From the NCBI GenBank assembly GCA_033398695.1, contig CM065801.1, forward strand, positions 105,331,170 to 105,395,169: a stretch of DNA of 64,000 nucleotides. The letters run 5' to 3'. The position numbers and the translations under genes were made by a program. The notes under the pieces were generated by a model, which had not been told where the DNA came from, made no database searches, and saw only the letters and a list, made by a program, of their open reading frames with translations. Shown here one piece after another: positions 55,016 through 64,000 of the stretch. Source of the DNA: Orobanche coerulescens. Lineage: Eukaryota > Streptophyta > Magnoliopsida > Lamiales > Orobanchaceae. Positions within the stretch are counted from its first letter, which is position 1; each line of letters opens with the position of its first letter.

Positions 55016-55243
55016 CTAGTAGAGTCGAATCCCAAGAATATAGGTTTCTTCTCCCAAGTCTTTCATGGAGAAATTACTCGAAAGCCAAGCTTTCACAGAA
55101 CTGAGCATTCCCACATCATTTCCTATTAGTAGAATGACATCTACAAATAGTACTAAGAATGTGATCTTGCTCCCACTAACCCTCTTGTATACACAAGGTT
55201 CCTCTTCATTTTGCAAAGTCAAACTCTTTGACTGCCTCGTCAA
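55016..55243 (-). pseudogene. C2 reverse transcriptase remnant with lost active site
   Basis: The 75-residue frame reads NEEEPCVYKRVSGSKITFLV, then LFVDVILLIGND and SNFSMKDLGEETYILGI. The Copia YVDD box is FVDV here, so an essential Asp is gone. The RT part expected upstream (fingers and first palm Asp) is missing between 55243 and 55308, so a deletion also occurred. Confidence 0.88.
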
Positions 55244-55307
55244 AACGAAGGTCCCAACTACATGAAGACTGCTACAGTCAATTTCATGGAGTCTACATCC
55301 ACCATTG

Positions 55308-55785
55308 CTAGGTCATTGGTCGTGGGTCGGTCTCTTGTTTATTACTTGGGACCTCGTGGAAACCCAGTTCCTCCAAGTGCATAAAACTATACCTCTTAGG
55401 TAATTGAGACACCCTACTAGACCTACGAGGTGGTTGTACTTGTGTTACAGAAGGTTCGGTTCCAATTTCTTGCACAGGTGTCTCCTGAGGAGTTTCATTG
55501 TATTCTTCCAAAAAAATATTTCTACCTTCTCCGCCTTCCTGGATGAACTCTTCTCCCAGGAAGTGTGCATGCAAAGCAACAACGCATATAGAATCGATAA
55601 CCCATCGTCTCAGATGGGAATCCAATGAAACGTCTCCTCACGGACCTCGCTTCCATTTTGTCCACCTTAGTCTTCTTGACATAGGTGGGACATCCCCAAA
55701 TCCTAATGTGATTAAGATTTAATTTCCTGCCCTCCCACATCTCATGTGGAGTTTTAGGCATGGATTTGGAAGGACATCTGTTCAA
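55308..55785 (-). pseudogene. C2 integrase C-terminal region
   Basis: Frame 55785-55522 reads KTPHEMWEGRKLNLNHIRIW and RRRFIGFPSETMGYRFY. Frame 55625-55308 follows with TQVQPPRRSSRVSQLPKRY. These are the end of Copia integrase and the linker to RT, in two overlapping frames. Confidence 0.85.
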
Positions 55786-55815
55786 GATATATGCAGCAGT
55801 CAGGAGTGTATACCC

Positions 55816-56640
55816 TCACAGGTAAATCAGTAAGTTAGTATAGCCTAACATGGAACGGACCATATCCAACAAGGCCTGGTTCCTTCTTTCTGACACACCA
55901 TTTAACTGAGGAGTGCCTGGAGGTGTTAGTTGTGATACTATTTCATGTTCCTTCAGGAACTTGTCCAATTCCGTACTCATATCCTCACCACCTCGGTCTG
56001 ACCGAAGTGCTTTGATATGATTTCTAGTTTGTTTCTCGACTAGGGCCTTAAATTCTTGGAATTTCTCAAAGGCTTTGGATTTATGTTTCATTATGTATAC
56101 ATAACCATACCTAGCATGATCATCTGTAAACGTAATTAAGTACTGATATCCATCACGTGCTGCTTCCAAAACACCACATATGTCGGTAAGGATTAATCCC
56201 AGTTTATCAGCGGCTCTTTCAAAAGTCCTTGTGAAGGGGGACTTAGTCATTTTGCCTTTAAGGCAAGATTCACAAGTAGGAAAGGGATCCGATCCCAATG
56301 GATACATAAGTCCATCTTTTTCCATTTTGTAAACCTTGGTCTGACCAACATGACCAAGTCTAATATGCCATTTTAAAACTTGATTGGTTTCATCCCTACC
56401 ACGCTTCCTAGTCATAGTATTCACAACGACTTTGTTACTGAGGTTTAGATGATACAATCCATTTAATAATGTAGCAGTGCCCACTAGTTTATTTTTAAAA
56501 TAAATTTTGCAGGAACCATTACCAATGAAAAATGAAAAGCCTTTTCGGTCCATGACCGGAATGGATACAATATTTTTATGCCCCTTGGGCAAAACAAGTA
56601 CATCTTCTAAAGTTAAAACAAAGTCGGATTCTAAACCCAA
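55816..56640 (-). CDS. C2 GAG-pre-integrase and integrase core
   Basis: The 274-residue frame has KWHIRLGHVGQTKVYKM and CESCLKGKMTKSPF (HHCC), LILTDICGVLEAARDGYQYL (Asp), IKALRSDRGGEDMS (Asp) and TPPGTPQLNGVSERRNQALL (Glu). All catalytic residues are present. Protease, expected just upstream, is not recognisable in 56641-56718. Confidence 0.9.
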   Translation of the reverse strand: MGLESDFVLTLEDVLVLPKGHKNIVSIPVMDRKGFSFFIGNGSCKIYFKNKLVGTATLLNGLYHLNLSNKVVVNTMTRKRGRDETNQVLKWHIRLGHVGQTKVYKMEKDGLMYPLGSDPFPTCESCLKGKMTKSPFTRTFERAADKLGLILTDICGVLEAARDGYQYLITFTDDHARYGYVYIMKHKSKAFEKFQEFKALVEKQTRNHIKALRSDRGGEDMSTELDKFLKEHEIVSQLTPPGTPQLNGVSERRNQALLDMVRSMLGYTNLLIYL

Positions 56641-56718
56641 AAAAGTGATCCTATGTCGGTTGCCTCGACAATATGCCTACTTCCGATAGTGATCATCACT
56701 TCCCCAGCTCCAAGCTTT

Positions 56719-57546
56719 CTACTTAGTTCCAGATCCTGAAGCGCCTTGAAGAATCGGACAGTCTCTTGCCCAGTGGCCCAGATCACCGCACTTGAGACAA
56801 GCGTCCTTCTTCTTGCTCTTTGGAACCATCGGGGCCTTGCCCTTAAGGTCCTTGACTTGTGATCCCATCTGCTTCTTGTTCTTTTTCTTCTTGTTCTTAG
56901 ACCTCCGAGGTCCAGAAGAAATCACAAGGGCAGACTCCTTCATCCGCGAAGTCTTCATCTGAGACTGAGCGGTCACGAGTTTGTTCATTAGCCCAGCTAA
57001 GTTATATGCAATCTCATTGCAGTTGAAGTTCATAACCTGTGAGAAGGAATCAGGGAGAGACTGTAGGATAAGGTCGGTTTGAAGAGAAGTATCCATCTTA
57101 AAATCAAGAGCCTCCAATCTCTCGATCATGTATATCATTTTGAGGACGTGGTCCCCAACCTTCTCATCTTCCTTTATCCTTGCACCGAACAGTTGCTTGG
57201 ATATCTCATATCTAGCAGTTCGACTGTGCTCACCATAAAGCTCGGTTAAGTGAGATAGAATCTGCCTAGCAAAACTTATTTTCTCATGAGCTCTCTGAAG
57301 CTCATTAGACATAGAAGTTATCATGTAAGCACAAACTTTTACGTCATCCTTAACCCACTTTTAGTGGTTTTCAATCTCTTCCTGATTGGCTCTTGTCCGA
57401 ACCGGAGGCGCTGGAATATCCGTCTCCAAGACGTATCCCAGTGCCTCTATACTGAGGACTATCATCAGATTGCGGAGCCAATCCACAAAGTTAGGTCCGT
57501 TCAAGGTGTTCTTTTCGAGTAGAATTGCGAGTGGATTCATTGTCAT
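56719..57546 (-). pseudogene. C2 gag
   Basis: Frame 57546-57361 starts MTMNPLAILLEKNTLNGPNF, a Copia gag opening. After a stop near 57360, frame 57324-56719 runs through the UBN2-type helices, a basic patch (RRSKNKKKKNKK) and the zinc knuckle CLKCGDLGHWARDC. Confidence 0.88.
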
Positions 57547-58472
57547 ATTGAGAGTTATGACTGCACTAAGTACGACAGATTAATTAGTGACTCGTTTAAT
57601 TATGTTCTGAGTATAGAATTCAGGTCTTTTCTATTCTTGTTACCCAGCTCCCACTATTTTTATCGGAATAACACACTCCCATGTGAAATCCGGAAGTATC
57701 GTTCGCTCTACTTCATAGTGGCGATCGAGTTCTTTATAAATCGTAATAGAGGGCAACCGAACAGGTTTCTAGTCTATTAATTTTAATAAAGTGGTGTCCA
57801 ACACCAACCCATCTAATGGATGATTCGATCTTCTTTTTCCCCTTGTTCACTCCCCCCAACCTATACGATTTCTATGGTTCATGAACAAGTTAAGTTTATA
57901 CCATCGACGCGAATCAGTTTCACAATTGAATCTTATCCGGCAACCTATCAGGTTTCTCGGGATAAAATTTGCTCCAACCAAAGGCATCGAATGCGCTCCC
58001 GGTAATTTATCCGTCCTCCCCGAACGACTACCCCGATAACTCGGAAGCATAGCACATCCGGTTTGGATTTCAATTTCCTGAAAACTCGATGGAGGAAAGG
58101 GAAACCTTTAAACCTTATAAACTTAATAATTTGTTGTGGGAGAATTTTTGCGATTAACGTTACACTTTGCACATTAATCATTTAAGCGCGTTTGTGGCAT
58201 TCATACAATATGAAACAACCATTCACAACCTAGTTGCTACCAACATGTGCTTCATGGACCGTTCATAGAAAACAAAACCTTCATAATCTAATTACAAGTC
58301 TTCGTCTTGAATCTTCGTCTCTCGAAACGGATCTTCCTCCGGTCTTCGTCATTACATATAAATTTGACATTGAAAAATTACAACCTAGATACAAATATTT
58401 CTAGTAAAATAAATATGCTCAAAACGGCCTTTACAACCCAATCAAATAAAACCGAACGATTCAAAACTAAGT

Positions 58473-59618
58473 CCACGAACCACATCTCCATTCAAAAGCA
58501 TTCATCCAATAAATACTATATAAATGGAAAGCATAGAGATACATTGATCCAATTAACAATACGAACTGATCCAATCATTTCGCACAATCGATAATATGAA
58601 AACGTTCAAAATAATTCGGTCAATCACAAGTATTCCAATAAATCAATTTTCCCTTATAAAATGAAATACCATAAATCATTTTAATCATATTAAATCCAAT
58701 TTAACATGTGGGAGATTAATTTTCAAGAATACATGAAAAATCGAGCCGGGGCGAAACTGGCCTGCCACAGCCGAGATAGTTCCGGCAGTCTGCCGGCCAG
58801 ACACTGCCCGTGCCGAATGGCAAGGTCGGGTCGTGCCGGCAGTGTCCTAGACTATCCTGCCAGACACGGTCGGGTCGTCCCGACAGCCTGCCGGCCAGAC
58901 ATGGCCCGTGTTGCCTGACACGGTTGGGTCGTCCCGACAGTCTGCCGAGACTGGCCGGCTGGCAGGGACCGTGTTGCATGACACGGTCGGGTCAGCCCGG
59001 CAGCTTCCTGCCCGTTGTCCGAAAAGTCGTCCGACGACGATTCGGAGCTCGATTTTCGACCGGATATCCACGAACCACATCCCCATTCAAAAGCATTCAT
59101 CCAATAAATACTATATAAACGGAAAACGTAGAGATACATTGATCCAATCAATAATTCGAATCGATTCAATCGATTCACACAACTGGAATATAAAAAACGT
59201 TCAAATAATTCGGTCACCCACAAATATTCTAATTAATCAAATTTCCCTTATAAACTGAAATACCATAAATCATTTTAATCATATTAAATCTAATTTAACA
59301 CGCGGGAGATTAATTTTCAAGAATACACGAAAAAATCGAGCCGGGGCAAAACTGGCCTGCCACGGCCGAGACAGTTCCGGTAGTCTGCCGGCCAGACATG
59401 GCCCGTGCCGAATGGCACGGTCGGGTCATGCCGACAGTGTCCTAGACCTTCCTGCCAGACTCGGCCCGTGTGTCCTGACACGGTCGAGTCGTCCCGACAG
59501 CCTGCCGGCCAGACATGGCCCGTGTCGCCTGACACAGCCGGGTCGTCCCGACAGCTTCCTTCCCGTTGTCCGAAAAGTCGTCCGACGATGATTCGGAGCT
59601 CGATTTTTGACCGGATAT
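58473..59618. repeat. Tandem duplication in C2 leader
   Basis: Unit 1 (58473-59067) and unit 2 (59068-59618) both start CCACGAACCACATC and end GACCGGATAT. Each contains a ~300-bp CpG-rich core with CCGTGT/ACACGG and GTCGGG/CCCGAC inverted pairs and GCCGGCCAGACA words. Unit 2 is shorter in the core. Confidence 0.88.
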
Positions 59619-59824
59619 CAAATATCAATATTATTCAACATTCATATCTTCAATATAAATCATATTTCCCAGAAATTATAGATTTATATTTAGACATAAA
59701 CTTATACAACTATTACGAACGAAAAACATATACTACGATTATGACTATAAATGATTCCAAATCATTCACCATCTAATCAAGCATTCCAAATGCCAAATAT
59801 CGTATATACGATCGCAAGACATAC

Positions 59825-59837
59825 GCTCCGATATCAC
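59825..59837 (-). promoter_or_regulatory. C2 primer binding site
   Basis: The minus strand reads AGTGATATCGGAG right after the 5' LTR, a variant of the Met-tRNA PBS. It marks the orientation and the 5' LTR edge. Confidence 0.65.
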
Positions 59838-60206
59838 TGTTGGGATTCAGTGCCTAAAATAAAGGCCCACCAGAAGCGGTAAAACGAAAATTAATTCGAT
59901 CCGAATCCCTACAAGGATCGATCGAGCTACGTATATACGAATATTATACAAAACACAAGAGATATAGAAACTCACCCTTGTAGTCCGTTGATTAAATAGA
60001 TTCCTTCTCTTGAGCTATTCCCCAAGATTTAGATTGATTTCCCTACGATCCAATCCGCTCCAAGCTCTTGGATGTTCCAACGCCAAAAGGACTGCGTCTC
60101 TACTTGCCACGCGCCGGAAGAACGAACGAAATGACAATCACCCAATTAACCTCCAAGGTTACTGCTAGAATCGGATGACGAAGCTATCAAATTTGAATAT
60201 TACACT
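59838..60206 (-). repeat. C2 5' LTR, truncated by Athila
   Basis: This matches 37491 onward for about 370 bp and then stops at the Athila insertion after ATTACACT. The remaining LTR lies past the window. The probable Athila duplication is ACACT (60202-60206). Confidence 0.85.
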
Positions 60207-60579
60207 TGATAAGTGTCAGTTTTATACACTTATCCATGGTTTGTATCGATATATTTCACCCATAATTGAGCTAGTCTACTCGTTTTTGCTTTTAATTAAT
60301 TAGTTTTTAATGATTTTATTATTTATCAGATGAAGATGTAAATCTAGTCTTAATCGGATTGAATTACTGATTTACTCAAGAAATAACATATTTATAAAAT
60401 ATTCTCTTTGTTGAATTTTTATGTATTCATGTTTTAGGGCTTTCCGAGACGAGTTCGGTAGTCTTTCCGGATTCAAAATCAGAGTTATATATCAAAAGTT
60501 ATCATCCGAAGAAGATTTGGGGCAAAAACGCAAAGTCTAAGAAATTATGGGATGAAAATAAAGTCTGAAACTCCATACG

Positions 60580-60715
60580 GGCGTGTACGGGCGTAACTCA
60601 CAAAATGCAAATTTACGAAGCCATGTTACTGCCGTAACTTCTCAATGTTACGGCCGTAAGTCATCATAGTTACGGCCGTAACTCCTCAATGTTACGACCG
60701 TAACTCTTGGCAGAT
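60580..60715 (+). repeat. TTACGGCCGTAA palindrome array in Athila LTR
   Basis: About six related units (ACGGGCGTAACT, TTACTGCCGTAACT, TTACGGCCGTAAGT twice, TTACGACCGTAACT), the central form being a perfect 12-bp palindrome. The array lies about 120 bp upstream of the TATA box. Confidence 0.88.
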
Positions 60716-60830
60716 TATTGATCATTGCCTAATTTTTTATACTTTTGGTCTATTATTGAGGGGATGGCTGACATTGGTCCGATCTAATGTAATAATGCTG
60801 GAGTTTTGGAGCTATTAGATGACTTTAGGT

Positions 60831-60840
60831 GTATAAATAG
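60831..60840 (+). promoter_or_regulatory. Athila LTR TATA box
   Basis: GTATAAATAG followed by ACCCC is a canonical plant TATA context in the LTR. Confidence 0.65.
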
Positions 60841-61801
60841 ACCCCTTAGATCCATCATTATTCATCATTCATCTTATATTTTTCCACTTTTTGTAATATT
60901 TTCTTTTTGTGTGAAGAACAAACTTGTGTTCTTGACTGACTTGTGTAATAGTGGTATATCATATGTTGTTAAGGGAGTTTATTGCTTCTTTCTCCTTTAT
61001 CTACTAAGGGAGTTAGGATCAATTCTTTTTCATTTTCAACTAATAATGACCACTCAAGCTTGTATTATGTTTATTAAACCCTTCATGGGCTAAATTACTT
61101 AAGTTGGGATTATAAACAAGGTTAGTCATGTTATTTAAGTTTGTATAAAGATATATTATGAATTACTTATTATTGTGTGTGATTTTCATTGTTTTACTAA
61201 TCTTTATTTATTTGGCCAATAAATGACGATATTTATGGTCTTCATATGTTTCGAAAGAAAATATGTTTGATTAGATCAAATGATCTCCACTCTAAGTTGT
61301 TCTAGGGGATAGAAATATACCTCTAGACCTTAGACGATTCTTTGAGTTATTTTCATAAAACCTAATGCTATGTATTGAAGCCAATCAATATAGAAATATA
61401 GTGGATTGATTCAATATATAAGGGGCGTTTTATAGTTCAAAAGAGAAATGGTCTTTTTAAGGAAAATCAAATCTACACAACATAATAAGTAAATTCATCT
61501 TATGATCTCCTATACATCTTCTATAACTAATGATGAACTAAGTTTGTAATCCCAACTATTTCATTATATCTTTCATTAATCTATTATTAGTGCAATCTTT
61601 CATTTCCTTGAATATTATAACTATTATTGCATTTTCTTTGCAATTGTCAAACCAAACTCTTAAATTGTGTGTTTCAATCTTATAAATCTATATAACAAAT
61701 AGTTAAATAGTGTATAATTCAATATATAACCTAACTTCCTCGTGGGATCGATAAACTAGACTCAAAAAGTCCACTTACTACTTGATACGATATCATGCAT
61801 T

Positions 61802-61819
61802 TGGCGCCGTTGCCGGGGA
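61802..61819 (+). promoter_or_regulatory. Athila primer binding site
   Basis: TGGCGCCGTTGCCGGGGA, 6 bp after the LTR end, is the characteristic PBS of Athila/Tat elements. Confidence 0.9.
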
Positions 61820-61901
61820 AGTATAAGTGTTATTTTAAGATATTACATTATGAACTATTGTTATAAGTACAACTTTTTCTTTGTTGTAGATTTTCTTATC
61901 T

Positions 61902-63440
61902 ATGCGAAGGACGTACAATCGCGATTTAGTTTCACTAGATCCCGAGATCGAAGCCACATTCAGAAGAAGGCGAAGAGAACAAAAGAAAAGCATTATTTCT
62001 TCACCATCAATGGTGGACGAACCAAACCCACGTCTCCCCCAAGAAAACAATAACGAAATAATTCCTCCGGTAGGGGGAATACCTAATGTTCAAAACATTC
62101 AACATCAACAACATCCTATTGTGCCGGAAATAGATGAAGACAATATGTTCTTTGGGGAATTCATGAACCCTGATCTTTGAGCGTGCAATCAAGTGTGATA
62201 TACCCACCATTTGGAGTGGTCAATTTTCAAATTCGCCCCAATGTCATCAATCTCTTCTCCAACAACAACTCATTCTATGAAAGAACCGACGAGAATCCAT
62301 ATCTCCATATTAACCGTTTTGTGGAGATTTGTGGAAATTTCAAATATCCAAATGTAAATGACGAGGCGATCAAAATGAGACTTTTCGTGCACACTTTGAA
62401 GGACAGAGCAAGAGAGTGGCTAGATACTTTTCCACCATGAAGCATAACAAATTGGCCCGAATTTTTTCAAAAATTTACCACTAAATATTTTCCACCAATA
62501 AAAGTAGCGAAACTCAAGTACGAAATCTTTACATTTCGTCAACAAGATTCAGAGTCATTTCACGAAGCATGGGATTGATATAAAGATATGCTACGAAAAT
62601 GTCCTAACCATGGTTTCAATTTGGGAGCACAAGTCAATTACTTCTATTCTGGAATTTTACCTACATGCCGAGCCAATGTCGATTCATCATCAAATGGCTC
62701 ACTTGGCAACAAAACTATGAAAGAAGCTTATATTCTTTTTGAGGTTATAAGTGAACAAAGTGCAAGATGGCCAGACAGAAATATCCAAAAGAAACCAAAT
62801 GGTGTTTTTGAATTGGATTCTTATTCACTTATGTTGGCAAAAATTGAAGCTTTATCAAAGAAAGTCGAGGACATGTCTTTTTCAACTGCTCAATATGTGA
62901 AGACGGTGCAAACTCCACAAGTTTCAGCTTTTTCATGTGAAATTTATGGAGCAACTCACAACAGCACTATCTGTCCCTTAGTGCAACAGGAGCAGTCACC
63001 ACCACCACCAGAACAAGTGGCGTATGCTCAGAATTTCCAAAGGCAAGCATACAATCCTTACGGGCCAACATACAATCCAGGGTACAAAAATCATCCAATT
63101 TTTTCTTATGCAAACAACAATAATGTGTTGATTCCAACGCATCAAGAAAAGAAGCCCGGGTGGGAAGAAGCAATCACGAAGCTAGCTGAACAACAACTGA
63201 AGTATCAACAACGCAATGATGCTTCAATTAAAAATCTGGAGACACAAGTTGGCCAAATGGCCAAAATACTTTCAGAAAGATCTCATGGCATGTTACCTAG
63301 CAATACCGAGGTAAATCCAAGGGAAAATGTCCAAGCTATCACAACAAGAAGTGGAGTGCAGTTGCCCGAAATTTCTGTGGAAAATCATCTGGAAAAACAA
63401 AAAAATAAACAAAATCAAGAATCGAAAAGAATCAATCAGA
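61902..63440 (+). pseudogene. Athila gag
   Basis: Frame 61902-62180 starts MRRTYNRDLVSLDPEIEATF and then shifts. Frame 62177-62440 has YPPFGVVNFQIRPNVINL and MRLFVHTLKDRAREWLDTFP (retrotransposon gag domain). An in-frame TGA follows at 62438-62440. Frame 62588-63658 continues the gag with a C-terminal knuckle reading CEIYGATHNSTIC, where the expected second Cys is Tyr. Three breaks make this copy defective as read. Confidence 0.88.
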
Positions 63441-64000
63441 CCTTCATCTCAAAAAGGTCCAGTTGCTACAAAATCTTATGTTCCACCTATCCCATTTCCT
63501 CAACGGTTGAAGAATCACAAGCTCGATGCTCAATTCGGGAAATTCTTGGAAATTTTCAAAAAGCTACACATCAACATACCTTTTGCCGATGCTCTAGCAC
63601 AAATGCCAAGCTATGCCAAATTTATGAAAGATATTCTTTCCAACAAACGAAGGCTTGAAGAATATGAAACTGTCATGCTAATAGAGGAATGTAGCGCAAT
63701 ACTACAAAAGAAGTTGCCACCCAATCTAAAAGATCCGGGAACTTTCACAATCCCGTGTACAATTAGTGAAGTGAATTTTGGCAAAGCTCTTTGTGATTTA
63801 GGGGCAAGTATCAACTTGATGCCCGTGTCAATTTTCAACAAACTGAACTTGGGAGAAGCAAAAGCAACAACAATTTCACTACAATTAGCTGATCGGTCAA
63901 TCAAATATCCACGTAGGATAATAGAAGATGTGCTCGTCAAGGTTGATAAATTCATATTTCCATCGGATTTTATCATCCTTGACATGGAAGAAGATCAGGA
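63441..64000 (+). CDS. Athila protease region (partial, runs off window)
   Basis: After a shift near 63440 a frame without a nearby ATG is open to the window end. It contains PPIPFPQRLKNHKLDAQFGK, MPSYAKFMKDILSNKRR, CTISEVNFGKALCDLGAS and INLMPVSIFNKL. DLGAS is the Athila aspartic protease active site. RT and later domains are beyond the window. Confidence 0.85.

Larger units (their letters stand above)
57547..59837 (-). other. C2 leader, 2.3 kb, no coding signal
   Basis: Between the 5' LTR and gag the minus strand has no supported ORF. Its upstream half is a tandem duplication (58473-59067 and 59068-59618), each unit with a GC-rich palindromic core. Confidence 0.75.
37491..60206 (-). mobile_element. 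C2: degenerate Ty1/Copia retrotransposon hosting G2 and Athila
   Basis: The 3' LTR is 37491-54186 with G2 inside it. The coding region lies at 54187-57546, the leader at 57547-59837 and the start of the 5' LTR at 59838-60206, where Athila interrupts it. LTR ends are TGTT/AACA. The PBS-like sequence AGTGATATCGGAG adjoins the 5' LTR, and GCAAGTGGGAGAT precedes the 3' LTR on the minus strand. The left flank is GTTTC (37486-37490); the partner duplication is outside the window. Confidence 0.85.
60207..61795 (+). repeat. Athila 5' LTR
   Basis: 1.59 kb, with inverted ends TGATA/TATCA. It has TTACGGCCGTAA-type palindromes (60580-60715), a TATA box GTATAAATAG (60831-60840) and AT-rich sequence after it. 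Confidence 0.88.
60207..64000 (+). mobile_element. Athila-type Ty3/Gypsy retrotransposon, 5' part
   Basis: The 5' LTR, the PBS TGGCGCCGTTGCCGGGGA (61802-61819), an Athila-type gag and the DLGASINLMP protease motif are all visible. The element runs off the window end. It interrupts the 5' LTR of C2. Confidence 0.92.

Noticed and set aside
61802..61819. Possible tRNA gene match
   Set aside because: It is an 18-bp primer binding site complementary to a tRNA 3' end. No tRNA fold or A/B boxes surround it.

Overview
This window is plant nuclear DNA, almost certainly from a flowering plant with a repeat-rich genome, most likely a eudicot. The evidence is wall-to-wall LTR retrotransposons of plant-specific lineages (Tekay-like chromovirus, Tat/Retand-like, Athila, Sirevirus-like Copia), plant-type introns, CpG-poor AT-rich spacers and (TA)n/(GA)n microsatellites. 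I see no intact host gene, no rRNA or tRNA gene and no CRISPR array.

Layout. (1) 1-3987: AT-rich flank carrying a degenerate minus-strand FAR1/MULE transposase gene fused to an OTU-type cysteine protease domain (640-3417). (2) 3993-19909: 'LP', a minus-strand LTR element with 226-bp LTRs, CATCT target duplications and Copia-type ends. It has no recognisable gag or pol and carries a piece of a PP6/FyPP phosphatase gene. A Tekay-like Gypsy element, 'G1' (8968-17668, plus strand, TAAGG duplications, ~1.95-kb LTRs), sits inside it. (3) about 20235-37490: 'H', a minus-strand Tat/Retand-like Gypsy element, incomplete. It has an LTR-like block, an antisense intron-bearing ORF with its own TATA box (plus strand, 22873-25023), and the 3' end of integrase. 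(4) 25848-37269: 'C1', an 11.4-kb minus-strand Sirevirus-like Copia element inserted in H's integrase gene, with gag, pol and an extra envelope-like ORF region. (5) 37491 to beyond 60206: 'C2', a degenerate minus-strand Copia element, also inserted in H's integrase. (6) 38701-53400: 'G2', a tandem Gypsy array (LTR-internal-LTR-internal-LTR) inserted in C2's 3' LTR with AGTCA duplications. Both internal regions share the same RT/RNase H deletion. (7) 60207 to the window end: an Athila element inserted in C2's 5' LTR, with complete 5' LTR, PBS, gag and the start of protease.

How the parts relate. The insertion order is readable. G1 is younger than LP. C1 and C2 are younger than H. G2 and Athila are younger than C2. 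G2 lacks reverse transcriptase but keeps ends and a C-terminal domain resembling G1, so it was probably mobilised in trans by a related element.

The most unusual recurring pattern is an array of CpG-rich short palindromes on the upstream side of the LTR TATA box. It occurs in four Gypsy families whose palindromes are unrelated in sequence: G1, G2, H and Athila. A similar array lies in C2's leader. Many differences between otherwise near-identical repeat copies fall at CAG/CTG/CCGG-type sites. Some apparent frameshifts may therefore be consensus errors at CHG-methylated positions rather than real mutations.
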